From DATCSE01 sp036568605 (GTDB taxonomy: Bacteria; Pseudomonadota; Gammaproteobacteria; Burkholderiales; Burkholderiaceae_C): a stretch of DNA of 24,289 nt. Location: NCBI GenBank assembly GCA_036568605.1, contig DATCSE010000223.1, positions 1 through 24,289 on the forward strand, in the 5' to 3' direction. Positions within the stretch are counted from its first letter, which is position 1. The number at the start of each line of letters is the position of its first letter. Below the pieces are notes generated by a model. The model saw only the letters and a list, made by a program, of their open reading frames with translations, made no database searches and had not been told where the DNA came from. Positions 6,455 to 13,580 of the stretch are shown here, piece by piece. Both the position numbers and the translations under genes were made by a program.

Positions 6455-7988
6455 ACGCGCCGACGGCCTCGACCAGCCGCTTGGCCTGCTCGTTCAGGCT
6501 CGTGGCCGCCGCAGCGGATTCTTCGACCAGCGCGGCGTTCTGCTGCGTGACCTGATCGAGCTGCATCACGGCGCCGTTGACCTGATCGATCCCGACGGTC
6601 TGTTCGTGCGCGGCCGCACCCATCTCGCCGAGCAGGTCCGACATGCGCTTGACCTGGGCCACGATGCCGTCCATCGCCTGGCCCGCGCCGGCGACGAGTT
6701 GCGAGCCGGTCTCGATCTTCGTGACGCTGTCGCCGATCAGGCCCTTGATCTCCTTGGCGGCTTCGGCCGAACGCTGCGCGAGGCTGCGCACCTCGCCCGC
6801 GACCACCGCGAAGCCGCGCCCCTGCTCGCCCGCACGCGCGGCTTCGACCGCAGCGTTCAGCGCGAGGATGTTGGTCTGGAACGCGATGCCGTCGATCACG
6901 CCGATGATGTCGTTGATCTTCCTGCTCGACGCGGAGATCTCGTCCATGGTCGCGATCACCTGACCGACCGCCTCGCCGCCGCGGACCGCCGCGTCGCTGG
7001 CCGACCCGGCGAGCTGCGCCGCCTGCTTCGCGACATCGGCGTTCTGCTTGACCGTCGTCGTGAGCTGCTCCATCGACGCCGCGGTCTGCTGCAGATTCGA
7101 GGCCTGCTCTTCGGTGCGCTGCGACAAATCGGCATTGCCGGTCGCGATCTGGCGGGTGCCGGTCGCGATGCTGTCGGAGCTCTCGCGCACCGTGCCCACC
7201 ACCGTCACCAGGCTTTCGTTCATCGTCTTCAAGGCGGCCAGCAGCTGGCCCGTTTCGTCGCGCGAGACAACCTCGATGCGCGCACCGAGATCGCCCGATG
7301 CCACGGTCTGCGCGACCTTGACGGCCTCGCCGATCGGCCGGGTGATCGAGCGCGTCAGCACGAAGCCGATGGCGGCCGCCAGCAGCGCGGCCGCGACCGC
7401 GATGCCCAGGGTCCACGCCTTCGCGCTGCGCGTCTGTGCCGCCGCTTCGGCGGCGAACTCTTCCATGCCCTTGGCCTGCAGCTCCGACATGGCCGCGAGC
7501 TCGTTCATGTAGCTCAGCTGGACCGGACGCAGGTCCTTGAACACGAACTCGCGGCCCGCGTCGATCTGCCCGGCGCGGACCATGGCGATCAGCCGGTTCT
7601 GCGCCTCGAGGTACTTGCTGCGCGCCTCCGCGACGGCGACCAGCTGCTGCTTGCCCTTGTCGGTGTAGACGATCGCGCGCAGCTTCTCCAGGCTCTGGGC
7701 GATCTCCTTCGCGGCGGCGTCGACCTCGGTCAGGTCGTTCTCCACCTCGCGCTTGTCGGGGGTGAGCAGCGTGTTGCGCAGATTGCGCGCCTGCTTGTTC
7801 AGCTCCAGCAGGATGTGATGGCTCAGTGCGACCTTGACATAACGGTCGTGTGCGATCAACTCGGTGTTGTGGTCGACCGCGTCGATGCGGTTGATGCTGA
7901 GAGCCGCCAGAGCGGCCACGAGGGCGATGATGGCCGCGAAGCCGATGGCCAGGCGTTGGCCGATTTTCATGTTCGTGAAGAGCGTCAT
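6396..7988 (-). CDS. methyl-accepting chemotaxis protein (4HB sensor, HAMP)
   Basis: This is a 530-residue inner-membrane chemoreceptor. Its parts are TM1 (about 11-33), a periplasmic four-helix-bundle sensor (about 35-188), TM2 (191-211), a HAMP domain (212-264) and a long cytoplasmic signalling coiled coil. The coil's hairpin tip IDGIAFQTNILALNAAVEAARAGE (365-388) binds CheA/CheW. There is no CheR/CheB-tethering pentapeptide at the C-terminus; the tail is RRREPWDNAAADAARA, about 18 residues beyond where relatives usually end. It runs 59 nt into the 3' end of the convergent SDR gene. I chose the ATG at 7988 (MTLFTNMKIG); the ATG at 7970 is an alternative, and neither has a clear ribosome-binding site. 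No che or flagellar genes are in the window. A candidate FliA promoter lies upstream. The ligand is unknown. Confidence 0.92.
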   Translation of the reverse strand: MTLFTNMKIGQRLAIGFAAIIALVAALAALSINRIDAVDHNTELIAHDRYVKVALSHHILLELNKQARNLRNTLLTPDKREVENDLTEVDAAAKEIAQSLEKLRAIVYTDKGKQQLVAVAEARSKYLEAQNRLIAMVRAGQIDAGREFVFKDLRPVQLSYMNELAAMSELQAKGMEEFAAEAAAQTRSAKAWTLGIAVAAALLAAAIGFVLTRSITRPIGEAVKVAQTVASGDLGARIEVVSRDETGQLLAALKTMNESLVTVVGTVRESSDSIATGTRQIATGNADLSQRTEEQASNLQQTAASMEQLTTTVKQNADVAKQAAQLAGSASDAAVRGGEAVGQVIATMDEISASSRKINDIIGVIDGIAFQTNILALNAAVEAARAGEQGRGFAVVAGEVRSLAQRSAEAAKEIKGLIGDSVTKIETGSQLVAGAGQAMDGIVAQVKRMSDLLGEMGAAAHEQTVGIDQVNGAVMQLDQVTQQNAALVEESAAAATSLNEQAKRLVEAVGAFKLRRREPWDNAAADAARA

Positions 7989-8019
7989 GTCGGGTATGTG
8001 GAAGGAACGGCAAACCTCT

Positions 8020-8046
8020 CTTTCGGAACGGTGGCCGGTGCGTTTA
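8020..8046 (-). promoter_or_regulatory. candidate sigma-28 (FliA) promoter for the first MCP gene
   Basis: On the minus strand TAAA (8046-8043) is followed by exactly 15 nt and TCCGAAAG (8027-8020), compared with the enterobacterial FliA consensus TAAA-N15-GCCGATAA. Five of the eight -10 positions match. The predicted start near 8013 gives a leader of about 25 nt. Confidence 0.4.
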
Positions 8047-8117
8047 TGACGGACTTCTGATGGATGGATGGCCCTGAAGAGGACGGCGGCGCCGCCGGAT
8101 GAGGTAAGTTCGGGGCC

Positions 8118-9017
8118 ATGAAGACCATGCTGGTGACGGCCCCGATGCCGCCGGGTTACTTCGAAGGCGCGATCCGCGCGATCGATCCGCAGATCGACCT
8201 GATCGAACACCGCGACGATCTGCACGACGACGAGCTCGCGCAGGTCGGCGCGGTCCTCGCCTGGCGCCTGCCGCCGGGGCTCGCCGGCCGCATGCCGAAT
8301 CTGCGGTGGGTCTGCGCGGTGTCGGCCGGTGTCGAGAAGCTGCTCGTGCCGGATCTCGCGCCGCAGGTGCAGGTCTCGCGCATCGTCGACGCCGAGCAGG
8401 CCGAGGGCATCGCGCAGTTCGTCGTCTTGATGGCGTTGCGCCACGCACGCGGGCTGGCGCAGTACGAGCTGCAGCAGCGCGACCGGCAGTGGACGCGCCA
8501 GCCGGTCGCCGTGGTGCGCAGTCGGGTCGCGGTGCTCGGAATGGGCGCGATGGGCAGCGTCGTCGCGCGGCTGCTGGCGCAGGTCGGCTTCGCGGTGACG
8601 GGTTGGAGCCGGCGCAGCGGGTCTTCACTGGAGGCCGTGCTCGCCGCCCATGAGATCGTCGTCTGCGCGCTGCCGCTGACCCACGAGACCGAGGGCCTGC
8701 TGGACGCACGCGCGTTCGCGCGGATGCCGGCGGGCAGCTACTTGATCAACATCGCGCGCGGCGCGCATGTCGTCGAGCCGGACCTGATCGAGGCCGTCAA
8801 GCGGGGCCACCTGGCCGGCGCGGCGCTGGACGTGCAACGCCACGAGCCGATGCCGCCCGACGACCCGCTCTGGACCGTGCCCGGCATCACGATCACGCCG
8901 CACATCGCCGCGCAGTCTTCGCCGCAGACGATCGCGGCGCAGTTCATCGCCGGGCTGCGCTGCGTCGAGCGCGGCGAGACGCCGCCGCAGCTCGTCGATC
9001 GCGCGCGCGGCTATTGA
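8118..9017 (+). CDS. ghrA: glyoxylate/hydroxypyruvate reductase A-like D-2-hydroxyacid dehydrogenase
   Basis: This 299-residue cytoplasmic NAD(P)H-dependent reductase is expected to reduce glyoxylate to glycolate and hydroxypyruvate to glycerate. The Rossmann motif is GMGAMG (141-146). The catalytic set is complete: Arg214 in NIARGAHVVE, Glu243 in DVQRHEPMP and His262 in ITPHIAA. The N-terminal half is short and contains RWVCAVSAGVE (63-73), both features of the GhrA subgroup rather than of SerA or long lactate dehydrogenases. A GAGG element at 8101-8104 is 13 nt from the ATG, a little far. The gene diverges from the MCP gene and converges with the rhomboid gene across 19 nt. It contrasts with the degenerate homologue at 12603-13580. 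Confidence 0.87.
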   Translation: MKTMLVTAPMPPGYFEGAIRAIDPQIDLIEHRDDLHDDELAQVGAVLAWRLPPGLAGRMPNLRWVCAVSAGVEKLLVPDLAPQVQVSRIVDAEQAEGIAQFVVLMALRHARGLAQYELQQRDRQWTRQPVAVVRSRVAVLGMGAMGSVVARLLAQVGFAVTGWSRRSGSSLEAVLAAHEIVVCALPLTHETEGLLDARAFARMPAGSYLINIARGAHVVEPDLIEAVKRGHLAGAALDVQRHEPMPPDDPLWTVPGITITPHIAAQSSPQTIAAQFIAGLRCVERGETPPQLVDRARGY

Positions 9018-9036
9018 TCGATGCGGAGTCGCGGCG

Positions 9037-9627
9037 TCAGCCGCGCCCGAACGGCGGCCGCCCGCGCCAGTACTGGATCATCAGGAAGCCGCCCAGCATG
9101 CCGCCCAGGTGCGCGAAGTGCGCGACGCCTTGCTGCGTGCCGGTGACGCCGAGGAACAGCTCGATCGCGCCGTAGAGCGCGACGAACACCTTGGCTTTCA
9201 TCGGGATCGGCGGGATCAGCAGCATGATCTGCCGGTTCGGAAACAGCATGCCGAACGCGAGCAGCAACCCGAACAGCCCGCCGGACGCGCCGACGGTCGG
9301 GTAGATCGCGCCGGTCAGCAGCGCGGTCAGCAACTGCGCGAGCGCGGCCGCGAGCACGCTGGCCATGTAGAACTGCAGGTAGCGCTTGGCGCCCCAGACC
9401 CGCTCCACCTCGGAGCCGAACATCCACAGGCCCATCATGTTGAAGAACAGATGGAACACGCTGCCGTGCAGGAACGCATAGGTCACCACCTGCCACGGCA
9501 GGAAGCCATGACCGACCGGCCACAGCGACAGCACGCCGGTGAACCACGGCCCGAGGAAATAGGCGATGCAGAACGCGGCGACGTTGATCAGCAGCAGGGC
9601 CTGGGTGACAGGGGCGAGCGGCGGCAT
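9037..9627 (-). CDS. rhomboid-family intramembrane serine protease
   Basis: This is a 196-residue six-helix membrane protein that cleaves transmembrane substrates. The catalytic serine is Ser115 in GASGGLFG and the catalytic histidine is His173 in FAHLGGMLGG. The second-helix signature H-x4-H-x3-N is present as HGSVFHLFFN (54-63). This is the compact bacterial form without an extra cytoplasmic domain. I start at the ATG at 9627, because the longer frame needs a GTG at 9675 and adds an Arg-rich, non-membrane segment. Substrates are unknown. The gene is divergent from tRNA-Leu(CAA), with 84 nt between them. Confidence 0.92.
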   Translation of the reverse strand: MPPLAPVTQALLLINVAAFCIAYFLGPWFTGVLSLWPVGHGFLPWQVVTYAFLHGSVFHLFFNMMGLWMFGSEVERVWGAKRYLQFYMASVLAAALAQLLTALLTGAIYPTVGASGGLFGLLLAFGMLFPNRQIMLLIPPIPMKAKVFVALYGAIELFLGVTGTQQGVAHFAHLGGMLGGFLMIQYWRGRPPFGRG

Positions 9628-9686
9628 GCGCGAGGCTTTCGTGGCAGAAGCGAAGCCCCGGAGTCTAAGCGGCACGCCCCGTGTGG

Positions 9687-9692
9687 CAGAAT
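9687..9692 (+). promoter_or_regulatory. candidate -10 box CAGAAT for tRNA-Leu
   Basis: CAGAAT lies 19 nt before the mature tRNA 5' end, predicting a start near 9699 and a 13-nt 5' leader for RNase P to remove. A GC-rich stretch follows, as is common in stable-RNA promoters. No clear -35 hexamer is visible. Confidence 0.35.
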
Positions 9693-9711
9693 TTCGCCCT
9701 CCATCCCCCGA

Positions 9712-9796
9712 GCCTCGGTGGCGAAATTGGTAGACGCGCGGGACTCAAAATCCCGTTCCGCAAGGAGTGTCGGTTCGATTCCGACCCGAGGCACCA
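9712..9796 (+). tRNA. tRNA-Leu (anticodon CAA)
   Basis: An 85-nt class II tRNA with CCA encoded in the gene. The acceptor arms GCCTCGG (9712-9718) and CCGAGGC (9786-9792) pair perfectly, followed by the discriminator A and CCA (9794-9796). The anticodon stem CGGGA/TCCCG encloses the loop CTCAAAA (9744-9750) with anticodon CAA at 9746-9748, reading UUG. The D-arm has the AATTGGTAGAC pattern. A long variable arm and the T-arm with GGTTCGATTCC follow. The variable arm and the A discriminator are typical of leucine tRNAs. Confidence 0.97.
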
Positions 9797-9887
9797 TCTT
9801 GTTGCCGGCCGTCCCGCTTCAACCCTGTTCGAGCGCGCGTCGGCTCGCTTTGCGAAAATCACAGGCCTAGGACCTGGTCACGCGTTC

Positions 9888-10820
9888 ATGAGCGAATCGG
9901 CAGCACCGCGGACGTCTCCGCGTTATCTCACGGTCGAAGATGCGATCGGCCACACGCCGCTGGTGCGGCTGCAGCGCCTGCCCGGCGCCGAGAACGAGCG
10001 GCGCGGCAACGTGATCCTCGGCAAGCTCGAAGGCAACAACCCGGCCGGCTCGGTCAAGGACCGCCCGGCGATCAGCATGATCGGGCGCGCCGAGGAGCGC
10101 GGCGAGATCAAGCCGGGCGACACGCTGATCGAGGCCACTTCCGGCAACACCGGCATCGCGCTGGCGATGGCCGCGGCGATCCGCGGCTATCGCATGCTGC
10201 TGATCATGCCGGAGGACCTGTCGGTCGAGCGCGCGCAGACGATGAAGGCGTTCGGCGCCGAGTTGGTGCTGACGCCGCGCTCGGGCGGCATGGAATACGC
10301 GCGCGACCTCGCCGAGCAGATGCAGCGCGACGGCAAGGGCCGCGTGCTCGACCAGTTCGCGAACCCCGACAACCCGCGGGTGCACTACGAGACCACCGGC
10401 CCCGAGATCTGGCGCGACACCGACGGGCGCGTCACCCACTTCGTCAGCGCGATGGGCACGACCGGCACGATTACCGGCGTCTCACGCTACCTGAAGGAGA
10501 AGAGCGCGGGCATCCGCGTGATCGGCGCGCAGCCCAGCGAAGGCTCGCGCATCCCGGGCATCCGCAAATGGCCCGAAGCGTACCTGCCGAAGATCTACGA
10601 CCCGACCTGGGTCGACGAGATGATCTACGTGAAGCAGTCGGATGCCGAGGAGATGGCGCGCCGCCTTGCGCGCGAGGAAGGCCTGTTCGCCGGGATCTCG
10701 GCGGCCGGCGCGCTGTGGGTCGCGCTCGAGGTCGCGAAGCAGGTCGAAGGCGCGACCATCGTGTTCGTCGTCTGCGACCGCGGCGACCGCTATCTGTCGA
10801 CCGGCGTGTTCCCCGCCTGA
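9888..10820 (+). CDS. cysM: cysteine synthase B (O-acetylserine sulfhydrylase, CysM)
   Basis: This 310-residue PLP enzyme makes cysteine from O-acetylserine and sulfide, or S-sulfocysteine from thiosulfate. PLP is bound at Lys57 in GNNPAGSVKDRPA. The substrate loop is TSGNTG (84-89) and the phosphate-binding loop is GTTGT (190-194). The C-terminal CDRGDRYLSTGVFPA is characteristic of CysM rather than CysK. The length is normal for CysM. I chose the ATG at 9888; a weak AGGA about 15 nt upstream is the only candidate ribosome-binding site. It lies 91 nt after tRNA-Leu and only 2 nt before the NUDIX gene, so those two are probably cotranscribed. A TusA-family sulfur carrier gene follows, giving a small sulfur-metabolism neighbourhood. 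Confidence 0.95.
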   Translation: MSESAAPRTSPRYLTVEDAIGHTPLVRLQRLPGAENERRGNVILGKLEGNNPAGSVKDRPAISMIGRAEERGEIKPGDTLIEATSGNTGIALAMAAAIRGYRMLLIMPEDLSVERAQTMKAFGAELVLTPRSGGMEYARDLAEQMQRDGKGRVLDQFANPDNPRVHYETTGPEIWRDTDGRVTHFVSAMGTTGTITGVSRYLKEKSAGIRVIGAQPSEGSRIPGIRKWPEAYLPKIYDPTWVDEMIYVKQSDAEEMARRLAREEGLFAGISAAGALWVALEVAKQVEGATIVFVVCDRGDRYLSTGVFPA

Positions 10821-10822
10821 GC

Positions 10823-11380
10823 ATGGTCCAGCACCAGTTCAACTTCTGCCCGAACTGCGCGACCCCGCTGCAACTGCTGGCGCAGCAGGAAGACGGCGGC
10901 GCGAAGGCGCGGCTGCGCTGCCCGGCCTGCGCGTGGACCCATTGGAACAACCCGACGCCGGTGCTCGCGGCAATCGTCGAATGTGCGGACCGCGACGGCA
11001 TGGTGCTGCTGGCCCGCAACGCGGCGTGGACGCACCGGATGTTCGCGCTGATCACCGGCTTCATGGAGGCCGGCGAGACGCCCGAACAGGGCATCGCGCG
11101 CGAGGTGGCTGAAGAGACCGGCCTGGTCGTCGACGAGCTGAACCTGGTCGGCGTCTACGACTTCCAGCGGATGAACCAGGTGATCGTGGCGTACCACGCG
11201 GTGGCGCGCGGCGAGATCGTGCTGTCGCCGGAGCTGGCCGAGTACAAGTTGTTCCACCCGCAGGACATCAAGTGCTGGCCCGCCGGCACCGGCTATGCGC
11301 TGGCCAAGTGGCTGACCGAGCGCGGCCACACGCCGCAGTGGGTCGAGCTGCCGCCACGGCCGCCGCAACCCGCCACCTAG
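10823..11380 (+). CDS. NUDIX hydrolase with N-terminal zinc ribbon
   Basis: This 185-residue protein has a zinc ribbon (Cys9, Cys12, Cys33, Cys36 in CPNC and CPAC) ahead of a complete Nudix box. The box is the GX5EX7REVXEEXG pattern from Gly79 to Leu101, whose glutamates bind the catalytic divalent metal. It should hydrolyse a nucleoside diphosphate linked to another group. The zinc ribbon plus Nudix order recalls NudC NADH pyrophosphatase, but the SQPWPFPxS specificity motif of NudC is missing and the N-terminal domain is shorter, so the substrate is open. The ATG is 2 nt after the cysM stop, with no ribosome-binding site of its own beyond the cysM end, which implies coupled translation. Confidence 0.88.
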   Translation: MVQHQFNFCPNCATPLQLLAQQEDGGAKARLRCPACAWTHWNNPTPVLAAIVECADRDGMVLLARNAAWTHRMFALITGFMEAGETPEQGIAREVAEETGLVVDELNLVGVYDFQRMNQVIVAYHAVARGEIVLSPELAEYKLFHPQDIKCWPAGTGYALAKWLTERGHTPQWVELPPRPPQPAT

Positions 11381-11383
11381 AAT
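11378..11383 (+). promoter_or_regulatory. candidate -10 box TAGAAT for the TusA-family gene
   Basis: TAGAAT overlaps the stop codon of the NUDIX gene. It predicts a start near 11390 and a 24-nt leader containing the strong GGAGG site. No -35 hexamer is apparent, and cotranscription with cysM-NUDIX is equally possible. Confidence 0.3.
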
Positions 11384-11413
11384 TCCGGCTCGAACGACGG
11401 AGGTGATCCGGCC

Positions 11414-11641
11414 ATGCTCGCCCAGAAGGAACTCGACACCCGCGGTCTGAACTGCCCGCTGCCTATCCTGAAGGCCAAGAAAGCGCTGGCCGAGATGCGC
11501 AGCGGCGAGGTCCTGAAGGTCGTGTCGACCGACCCCGGCTCGATGCGAGACTTCCAGGCGTTCGCCCGCCAGACCGGCAACGACCTCGTCGAGCAGGAAA
11601 CCAGCAACGACGAGTTCGTGCACTTCCTGCGCAGGCGCTAG
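11414..11641 (+). CDS. TusA-family sulfurtransferase/sulfur carrier protein
   Basis: This is a 75-residue cytoplasmic protein of the TusA/SirA/YedF fold. The sulfur-carrying cysteine is Cys14 in the family motif LDTRGLNCPLPILKAKKAL, with the CPxP signature intact. These proteins hand persulfide sulfur to tRNA thiolation, molybdenum-cofactor or sulfur-oxidation partners; which one cannot be told here. A strong GGAGG (11399-11403) lies 10 nt before the ATG and fixes the start. The gene follows cysM and the NUDIX gene by 33 nt, which suits a sulfur-handling role. Its TAG stop overlaps that of the convergent galU in a shared CTAG. Confidence 0.92.
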   Translation: MLAQKELDTRGLNCPLPILKAKKALAEMRSGEVLKVVSTDPGSMRDFQAFARQTGNDLVEQETSNDEFVHFLRRR

Positions 11642-12504
11642 ATCTCCACTGTCCTCAGGTAATCGCGGAAGCCCGTGCCCAGCACCGGGTGCTGCAGCGC
11701 GAGTTCGACGTTGGCCTGCAGGAAGCCTTCCTTGCTGCCGCAGTCGTAGCGCTTGCCTTCGTAGCTGTAGGCGAACACTTTCTCGCGGCGCAGCAGGCCT
11801 GCGATGCCGTCGGTCAACTGGATCTCGCCACCCACGCCGCGCTGCTGGTTCATGATCTCGTGGAACACCCCCGGCGTCAGGATGTAGCGACCCGCCACGC
11901 CCAGGCGCGACGGCGCCTCGGCCGGTGCCGGCTTCTCGACGATGCGGCTCACGTCCATCAGGCGATCGTTCACTGCAGTCCCGGCGACGATGCCGTAGCG
12001 GCGCGTGTGCTCGGCCGGCACTTCCTGCACCGCGATGATGGAGGCGCGCCAGTCGTTGTACTGCTCGACCATCTGCTTCAGGATGGGCTTCTCGCCGACC
12101 ATCAGGTCATCGGCCAGCAGCACCGCGAACGGCTGGTGACCGACCAGGCGCTGTGCGCACAGCACCGCGTGACCGAGCCCCAGCGCCTGCGCCTGACGCA
12201 CGTAGATGCACTCCATGTCGTCGGGCTTGACGGTCCGTACCACATCGAGCAACTCCTGCTTACCCGCTTGTTCGAGGGCTACCTCGAGCTCGAACGTCAT
12301 GTCAAAGTGGTCTTCGATGGGCCGCTTGTGCCGGCCCGTCACGAAAATCATTTCGCGAACCCCCGCCGCGTAGGCCTCTTCGACGGCGTACTGGATCAAG
12401 GGTTTGTCGACCACCGGGAGCATTTCTTTGGGCTGGGCTTTGGTCGCGGGCAAAAAACGGGTGCCCAGACCGGCCACGGGAAAGATCGCCTTAGTGACTA
12501 ACAT
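11638..12504 (-). CDS. galU: UTP--glucose-1-phosphate uridylyltransferase
   Basis: This 288-residue cytoplasmic enzyme makes UDP-glucose from UTP and glucose-1-phosphate for polysaccharide, LPS and trehalose synthesis. The N-terminus carries the nucleotidyltransferase signature FPVAGLGTRFLPATKAQPKE and MLPVVDKPLIQYAVEEA. The metal-binding LADD follows near residue 129, and VEKP near residue 190 with the glucose-phosphate contact that comes after it. The C-terminal YDCGSKEGFLQANVELAL is typical of GalU. Length is normal. An AAGAAG directly before the ATG may serve as ribosome-binding site. The gene is divergent from the dehydrogenase homologue at 12603 and overlaps the convergent TusA-family gene by 4 nt. 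Confidence 0.96.
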   Translation of the reverse strand: MLVTKAIFPVAGLGTRFLPATKAQPKEMLPVVDKPLIQYAVEEAYAAGVREMIFVTGRHKRPIEDHFDMTFELEVALEQAGKQELLDVVRTVKPDDMECIYVRQAQALGLGHAVLCAQRLVGHQPFAVLLADDLMVGEKPILKQMVEQYNDWRASIIAVQEVPAEHTRRYGIVAGTAVNDRLMDVSRIVEKPAPAEAPSRLGVAGRYILTPGVFHEIMNQQRGVGGEIQLTDGIAGLLRREKVFAYSYEGKRYDCGSKEGFLQANVELALQHPVLGTGFRDYLRTVEI

Positions 12505-12533
12505 CTTCTTACAATCGTTGGGGATGACGGTTC

Positions 12534-12539
12534 ATTCTG
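12534..12539 (-). promoter_or_regulatory. candidate -10 box CAGAAT for galU
   Basis: CAGAAT on the minus strand predicts transcription from about 12527 and a 23-nt leader. It lies in the 98-nt divergent region between galU and the dehydrogenase homologue. No clear -35 is present. Confidence 0.3.
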
Positions 12540-12602
12540 GCATGGCCCACTTCGATCGCGCGTCGGACAACGTCCAATAAAACTCCTGGACACCTCAAGC
12601 GA

Positions 12603-13580
12603 ATGGATCTGCTGATCATCGAGCCGCTCGAGGCGGAAGTAATGGAGTGGCTCAGCGCACGCTATCAAGTGCGCTACGCCCCCGAGCTTGCGTTCGACCC
12701 GCGCGCGTTCCGGCAGGCCTTGTACAACGTGCGCTCGATGATCGTGCCGCCGGCCGTGACGATCGATTCGCAGGCGCTGCATTACGCGCCGGTGCTGCGC
12801 GCGGTCGGCCGGGTCAGCGCCGGCGCCGAGAACATCGACCTGGAGGCCTGCGCGCGGGCGCGGGTCGAGGTCGTGCGCAGCCTGACCGCGACCGCCGAGG
12901 CCGAGGCCGAGTTCATGATCGGTGCGCTGCTCTCGCTGCTGCGCCGCGTGCCGGTGGTCGGATCCGACGGCATGCTGGTCGGCCGCGAGCTGGGCGGTGC
13001 CACCGTCGGGTTGATCGGCATGGCACCGGCCGCGCGCACGATGACGCAGATGCTGTCGGGCTTCAAGTCCAACGTCGTCGGCTACGACCCGGCGATGCAC
13101 GCGAGCGACAGCATCTGGGAGCGCTGGAAGGTCAAGCCGCTGGGCTTGCGCGAGCTGCTCGAGCAGTCGGATGCGGTCTGCGTGCAGCTCAACTACTTCA
13201 GCCGCTACCACGGGCTGCTGGGCGAGCGCTTCCTGCCGTTCTGCAAGCCGAACCAGGTGATCGTCAGCATCGGCCACTCGGGGCTGTTCGACGAGGCCGC
13301 GCTGGCCCGCGCGCTCGACGGCGGCCGGATCGCCGCCGCCTGGCTCGACAGCCTCGAGCCCGGCGCGCTCGATGAAGGCCGGCCGCTCTACGGCATCGAG
13401 AACCTGCAGATCACGCCGCGTGTTGCGAGCACGACGCGCGAGTCGCGCCTGCGCAGCTCATGGGCCGTGGTCCGGCGCATCGACGAGCTGCTCAGCGGCG
13501 CGTCCACCGGCGCGGCCGCCTTCAAGTCGACGGCCCCAGTCGTGCCGACTGATCTTGCAGCCGAGCCAGAGTCGCACTGA
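12603..13580 (+). CDS. D-2-hydroxyacid dehydrogenase-fold protein with degenerate active site
   Basis: This 325-residue protein has the two-domain layout of D-isomer-specific 2-hydroxyacid dehydrogenases: RAVGRVSAGAENIDL (67-81), a Rossmann-like TVGLIGM (134-140), and a C-terminal LDSLEPG (248-254). The key residues are altered. The glycine motif GxGxxG reads GMAPAA (139-144). The catalytic Arg of the ARGG motif is His225 in SIGHSGLFD. The catalytic His of TPHIA is Arg273 in ITPRVASTT. Only Glu252 remains. It is probably not a classical NAD-dependent dehydrogenase. The frame is intact and codon use looks like its neighbours, so it is a maintained gene rather than a decaying one. The start has only a weak ribosome-binding site. 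The last 59 nt overlap the 3' end of valS. Confidence 0.83.
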   Translation: MDLLIIEPLEAEVMEWLSARYQVRYAPELAFDPRAFRQALYNVRSMIVPPAVTIDSQALHYAPVLRAVGRVSAGAENIDLEACARARVEVVRSLTATAEAEAEFMIGALLSLLRRVPVVGSDGMLVGRELGGATVGLIGMAPAARTMTQMLSGFKSNVVGYDPAMHASDSIWERWKVKPLGLRELLEQSDAVCVQLNYFSRYHGLLGERFLPFCKPNQVIVSIGHSGLFDEAALARALDGGRIAAAWLDSLEPGALDEGRPLYGIENLQITPRVASTTRESRLRSSWAVVRRIDELLSGASTGAAAFKSTAPVVPTDLAAEPESH

